16,754 bases of DNA, from the NCBI GenBank assembly GCA_937958295.1, contig CALFEY010000387.1:1-16754 (forward strand), read 5' to 3'. The translations under genes and the position numbers were made by a program. This document shows positions 13,728 through 16,754 of the stretch, piece by piece (the stretch's first letter is position 1; each line of letters begins with the position of its first letter). The notes under the pieces were generated by a model. It made no database searches, was not told where the DNA came from, and was given only the letters and a program-made list of their open reading frames with translations. This DNA is from an uncultured Pseudomonadota bacterium. GTDB lineage: Bacteria; Pseudomonadota; Gammaproteobacteria; Burkholderiales; Casimicrobiaceae.

Positions 13728-15011
13728 TTACTGGGGCACGCAGGCCACCACGCCCACGCCGCTGCCTTCGGGGATCCAGCCATTGGCCACCATCAGCGAC
13801 CACACTCTGGTGTCGGTCGTGTAGCGATGGTTGGGCGCGTTGCCTTCGCCATCGTTGTACAGGCGGTACAACGGGATGAGACCGGCCGCGCACTCGCCCG
13901 CGGCGCTTGCCTGCGCCACGCCGAAGACCTCCCCTTCGAACTGCCAGTTCGCGTTGGCCTTGACCGTCGCGCACTCGGCCGCATCGGCCGTGTAGAAGTG
14001 CGAGCTCTTCGGATCGAAGGACGTGCTGAAGAACCGGCACACCGGCGCTGCCGCCGGCGCGGTCGTGGTGTAGACGTGGAACGACTGGCCCGTGCGCTGC
14101 CATCCTTCGAACACGCCGTTGTCGAGCTTGGCGAGCTCGTCGGGGATGGCGGTGACGAAGTAGTGGTTGAACGCCGCGTGGAAGTACTCGAAGGCCTTGG
14201 TGACGTAGGTCACGGTCGGCGCTGCCGATGCCGGCGCCACGATGCCGCCGGCCCCCACGAAGATCGCGCTGTCGAGCGCGCCGTCGGAGGCGTCCGCCAC
14301 CGCGATGCGCACCCGGTTCACGGCGCCGGGCGTGACCGCGGCCACGCACGTGAGCACCGTGGTCATGCCGTCGAACTCGGTGTCGCGCGACTTGTCCGCA
14401 TTGCTCACGTACAGGCCGGCGTTGAGCCCGGCATTGACCGCGTTCACCGCCACCGGCCGACCGCTCACGTTGGCACAGTTGGCGCCGTTGACGAAGATGC
14501 CCACTGCGTCGTTGAAGGTGGAGCCGGTGAACTCGTCGTATTCCTCCGAGGCGAACACGTAGCTGATCGCGATGGTGGATTGCGCGGTCGTGAGGTCGAA
14601 GGACAGCACCGCGGCATCGTGCGTGGAAGCCGGCGTGACGAGGGCGTCCAGGGCTGCATCGCCGGGTCCCTCGAAGTTGGTGCCGTTGTCGGTGCGCTGG
14701 TTGGGGCCCGCGGCATCTGCGACGCGGCCCGTTGACAGAACCACGCCGGTGGCGATGCCGACGCCCGACGCGCCCTGGCTGAAGCTGCCGACCGCCTCGG
14801 GGGCGCCGGTGAACGCGGCATTGGTGATGGTGACGCCCGCGCCCGCCAGTGACTGCGCGAGCGCGTTGGCGTCCGCCGAGGCGACCGCGCCGATCTTCGG
14901 CGTGACGGCTCCGGCGGTCTTGCTGTGGGCCGGTCGCGCGGCGTGCGCTTCGCCGAAGGCGAAGAGCGCCACCGCGACGGCCACCGCGGTACGGCTGAAA
15001 TGAGGGGACAT
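13728..15011 (-). CDS. Secreted choice-of-anchor-L and DUF5648 domain protein
   Basis: A 427-residue exported protein. Residues 1-24 are a signal peptide ending in EAHA. Residues 49-255 form a choice-of-anchor-L domain: NALAQSLAGAGVTITNAAF, GIATGVVLSTG, YVFASEEYDEFTGSTFNDAV, GIFVNGANCANV and a Cys pair. Residues 274-427 form a DUF5648 domain: AAFNHYFVTAIPDE, CRFFSTSFDPKSSHFYTA, EC, LIPLYRLYN and NHRYTTDTRVWSLMVANGWIPEG. Choice-of-anchor proteins normally end in a sorting signal such as PEP-CTERM; here the DUF5648 domain takes that place and no anchor is visible. DUF5648 is thought to be a binding or adhesive module. AAAGGA precedes the ATG. It is 25 bases from the YcnI-like gene upstream. Its role among copper genes is unclear. 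Confidence 0.87.
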   Translation of the reverse strand: MSPHFSRTAVAVAVALFAFGEAHAARPAHSKTAGAVTPKIGAVASADANALAQSLAGAGVTITNAAFTGAPEAVGSFSQGASGVGIATGVVLSTGRVADAAGPNQRTDNGTNFEGPGDAALDALVTPASTHDAAVLSFDLTTAQSTIAISYVFASEEYDEFTGSTFNDAVGIFVNGANCANVSGRPVAVNAVNAGLNAGLYVSNADKSRDTEFDGMTTVLTCVAAVTPGAVNRVRIAVADASDGALDSAIFVGAGGIVAPASAAPTVTYVTKAFEYFHAAFNHYFVTAIPDELAKLDNGVFEGWQRTGQSFHVYTTTAPAAAPVCRFFSTSFDPKSSHFYTADAAECATVKANANWQFEGEVFGVAQASAAGECAAGLIPLYRLYNDGEGNAPNHRYTTDTRVWSLMVANGWIPEGSGVGVVACVPQ

Positions 15012-15036
15012 GACGATTCCTTTCGCGGTCCGCTCG

Positions 15037-15795
15037 TTACTTCCAGAAGCCGGGGATGGGGAGGTTCGTATCCACGTCGACCGGATTGGGGGTGACCGTC
15101 ACGTCGATGCCCGCGCCGCAGGACGCCGGCAGGGGGTTGGTCGTGAGGTTGCGGTTCACCGTGAGGGTGGCGGGCGAGCCGACCCCGTCCACGCTGTACT
15201 GCTGCGCCTGCGTGGCATAGTCGGAGCCGTTGGCCGGGATCCACAGGTTGACCTTGCCCGGACGCACCGAGTCCGTGGTGCCGCGCACGCAGATGTCGGC
15301 GATGGCGATGCGCACCAGAAGTCGCTTGGCGCAGCTGCTGGCGACGAACTTGGGCGCCACGAACTGGAAGGGGACGCGACCCTGGAAGCTGGGATCGAGC
15401 ATGCCGTAGGTGGCGGAGAAGCCGATGGCATTGCCGTTGGCGTCGCGCTTGATCTGCTGCTGCTGGAAGATTGCGCGGTCCTGCACGCCACGGACGAGCC
15501 CGGCGAGCGTGCCCTGCTCGATTACGGCGGCGAGGTTGGGTACAGCGGAGTTGTCGGAGGCGGTGAGGATGGGCGACACCGTGGGGAACACCACGCTTTG
15601 GGCGATCACGGGACGGTTGTCGCCGGAGGAGGCTTCGCAGCCGTGCCCGATGCGGGCGGCGTTATCTTCGGTGACGCTTTCGGTGGCTTGGCTACGGATG
15701 GTGGTGTGGGCGTGGGCGGTGATCCCGGCGCCAGCGAAGGCGAGGGCGATGGCCATGCCGGTGAGGGCGGGGCTAAGACGGACAGGCTTGTACAT
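15037..15795 (-). CDS. Secreted YcnI/DUF1775-like protein with mature N-terminal histidine
   Basis: A 252-residue exported protein. The signal peptide ends in AHA at residue 29, which makes His30 (HTTIRSQ) the likely mature N-terminus. The next segment, AARIGHGCEASSG (47-58) followed by VIAQSVVFP, resembles the RVxHGC...VRVQIP core of YcnI/DUF1775 proteins, which bind Cu(II) through the processed N-terminal His. The match is short and the rest (80-252) is longer and unlike standard YcnI, with a QQQQIKRDANGNAIGF segment and Cys residues in SSCAKRL, ADICVRG and PASCGAG. I therefore call it YcnI-like, not YcnI. AAGGAAAA precedes the ATG. The position next to PCu(A)C matches the usual YcnI context. 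The 92-base gap to PCu(A)C shows no clear promoter or terminator. Confidence 0.8.
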   Translation of the reverse strand: MYKPVRLSPALTGMAIALAFAGAGITAHAHTTIRSQATESVTEDNAARIGHGCEASSGDNRPVIAQSVVFPTVSPILTASDNSAVPNLAAVIEQGTLAGLVRGVQDRAIFQQQQIKRDANGNAIGFSATYGMLDPSFQGRVPFQFVAPKFVASSCAKRLLVRIAIADICVRGTTDSVRPGKVNLWIPANGSDYATQAQQYSVDGVGSPATLTVNRNLTTNPLPASCGAGIDVTVTPNPVDVDTNLPIPGFWK

Positions 15796-15887
15796 GGATT
15801 TTTCCTTGCGATGATCGTGGTGGCGACGAACGCATGCGCTCCTGCGCGCGGTGGCGCGCCGGGTGCCGCGTCCTGCGGGGAGTCGGG

Positions 15888-16343
15888 TCAGTGCTTGGGC
15901 GTTGCGTGGCCGCCGGCCGCCAGGGGCCGTACGACAGCCTGCACGTCCTGCGTCGTGCGCTTGCCCGCCTTGTCGGCGAACGTGAGCGTGAGCGGGACGG
16001 TCTGCCCATCCTTCAGCGCCGCGACGTCGAGGAGCATCAGGTGATAGCCGCCGGGCTTCAACTCGACGGGAGCATTCGCGGGCAGCGGCAGCGCCGGGAT
16101 CGGGCGCATCTTCATGACGCCGTTATCCATGGACATCGTATGGATCTCGGCGATCTTGGCCACAGGCGATGACACGCCGACGAGCGAGCTGTCGCTGCTG
16201 CTCGTGATCTGCATGAAGACACCGGTGGCCTTCTGGCCCGGCACCGTGCCACGCACCCACGCATCCTTGACGGTGACGTCCGCGGAGGCGGACATCGCGA
16301 CGGCCGCGAGGGCAATGCCCGCGGCGAGGGATTTCACTGACAT
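15888..16343 (-). CDS. Periplasmic copper chaperone PCu(A)C
   Basis: A 151-residue copper chaperone of the PCu(A)C (DUF461) family, which binds Cu(I) in the periplasm and can deliver it to the CuA site of cytochrome oxidase. Residues 1-21 are the signal peptide (SASA-D). The metal motif H-X10-M-X21-H-X-M is exact: His68, Met79, His101 and Met103, within EIHTMSMDNGVMKMRPI and GGYHLMLLD. The His-rich tail GGHATPKH may add a weak site. The ATG at 16343 follows a strong AGGAAGGAAAG, and the frame upstream is non-coding. It is preceded by a DUF2946 gene and followed by the YcnI-like gene, a common copper-acquisition context. The 85-base gap before it (16344-16428) holds no obvious signal. Confidence 0.95.
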   Translation of the reverse strand: MSVKSLAAGIALAAVAMSASADVTVKDAWVRGTVPGQKATGVFMQITSSSDSSLVGVSSPVAKIAEIHTMSMDNGVMKMRPIPALPLPANAPVELKPGGYHLMLLDVAALKDGQTVPLTLTFADKAGKRTTQDVQAVVRPLAAGGHATPKH

Positions 16344-16428
16344 GACGCTTTCCTTCCTGATGACGGCGGGTGCTGCCGATGACGGAGGCACACCCGGATG
16401 GCCGCCTTGCGGCGACGACGCTGTCGGA

Positions 16429-16754
16429 TCAGGCGGGGCGCGGAGGGCCGCGGGCGTTGGCGTGGGACAGCGGCGGACTGGCTCGCACCGCGAGCGCGTG
16501 CACCTGCGGCGCGACGGGCGCGGCAACGAGCATCGACGGCGCCGGTGCCTGGAGAAGGGCAGTAGCACCGCCTGTGGACGTGCAGCAGCCCGCGCATTGC
16601 TTCGCGGACGCAGGGGTGCCCGGGGTCCCAGGGACGGGAGCGTTGGCGGGCACCGTGGTGCAGTAGTCGCTTCCCGGCACGGTGCTGCGCATCATGTGCG
16701 CGAACGCGTGCAGCGGCAGCACCGCGCTCACGAACATCGCGAGTGCGGTGATGA
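16429..16754 (-). CDS. DUF2946 protein, 5' end cut by the window edge
   Basis: A partial reading frame of 107 codons running off the right edge; translation reads ITALAMFVSAVLPLHAFAH at the visible start, so an internal ATG at 16737 is probably not the true start. Features of DUF2946 are a single N-terminal hydrophobic segment, a Cys cluster (KQCAGCC) in the middle and an ARGPPRPA end close to the family's RxPP tail. Such small membrane-anchored proteins are common immediately before PCu(A)C genes and are suspected to help handle copper. It is the first visible gene of the minus-strand block, whose promoter must lie outside the window unless there is one in the 85-base gap downstream of this gene. 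Confidence 0.8.
   Translation of the reverse strand, partial: ITALAMFVSAVLPLHAFAHMMRSTVPGSDYCTTVPANAPVPGTPGTPASAKQCAGCCTSTGGATALLQAPAPSMLVAAPVAPQVHALAVRASPPLSHANARGPPRPA

Noticed and set aside
13270..14349. Long minus-strand frame continuing upstream of DUF4266
   Set aside because: It is a shadow of the two secreted-protein genes; the GTGA overlap and the signal peptide set the DUF4266 start at 13269.
13254..14735. 493-codon plus-strand ORF opposite the DUF5648 gene
   Set aside because: Arg/His/Val-rich antisense product without motifs; the minus-strand genes have clear signal peptides and domains.

Overview
The window is GC-rich throughout, with compact operons, frequent four-base (ATGA/GTGA) start-stop overlaps, secreted proteins with signal peptides, an outer-membrane barrel and a DUF5648 domain. 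Together these suggest a chromosomal segment of a Gram-negative proteobacterium, most likely a betaproteobacterium. No tRNA, rRNA, CRISPR array, transposase or phage gene is visible.

Region 1 (1-2279, minus strand): an orphan TRAP-type solute-binding protein (100-1092) with its own intrinsic terminator and a promoter overlapped by a GntR/FadR-like palindrome. Upstream of it lie a very strong GC hairpin and a LysR-type regulator (1347-2279).

Region 2 (2410-8076, plus strand): a tightly packed operon divergent from the LysR gene. It encodes two RidA/YjgF-family proteins, a Tat-exported NitT/TauT-type solute-binding protein, one ABC ATPase, two different permeases and an MFS transporter. It looks like uptake and handling of a small organic, probably nitrogen-containing, compound; the substrate cannot be read from the sequence. 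A palindrome with T-N11-A geometry lies just upstream of the first RidA gene and is the natural candidate site for the LysR protein.

Region 3 (8140-10376): a minus-strand ApbE-type FAD:protein FMN transferase. Divergent from it is a plus-strand cobalamin riboswitch (about 9192-9393), followed by a hairpin that sequesters a Shine-Dalgarno sequence, a 21-codon ORF and a translationally coupled double-hotdog acyl-CoA thioesterase. A thioesterase is an uncommon target for a B12 riboswitch.

Region 4 (10409-16754, minus strand): an apparently single transcription unit entering from the right edge. In transcription order it encodes a DUF2946 protein (cut by the edge), a PCu(A)C copper chaperone with a perfect metal-binding motif, a secreted protein resembling YcnI/DUF1775 whose predicted mature N-terminus is His, a choice-of-anchor-L/DUF5648 secreted protein, a second small secreted protein with a predicted mature N-terminal His, a DUF4266 lipoprotein ending in a Cys-Gly-Cys tail, and an 881-residue outer-membrane protein. 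The last fuses a DUF3570 barrel to a second transporter-like barrel through a His/Met-rich linker. The DUF3570 part carries a sequence matching the ApbE flavinylation consensus, and an apbE gene lies on the same strand just beyond the riboswitch cassette. The working hypothesis for this block is a copper-linked, possibly flavinylated, envelope system; this is inference.
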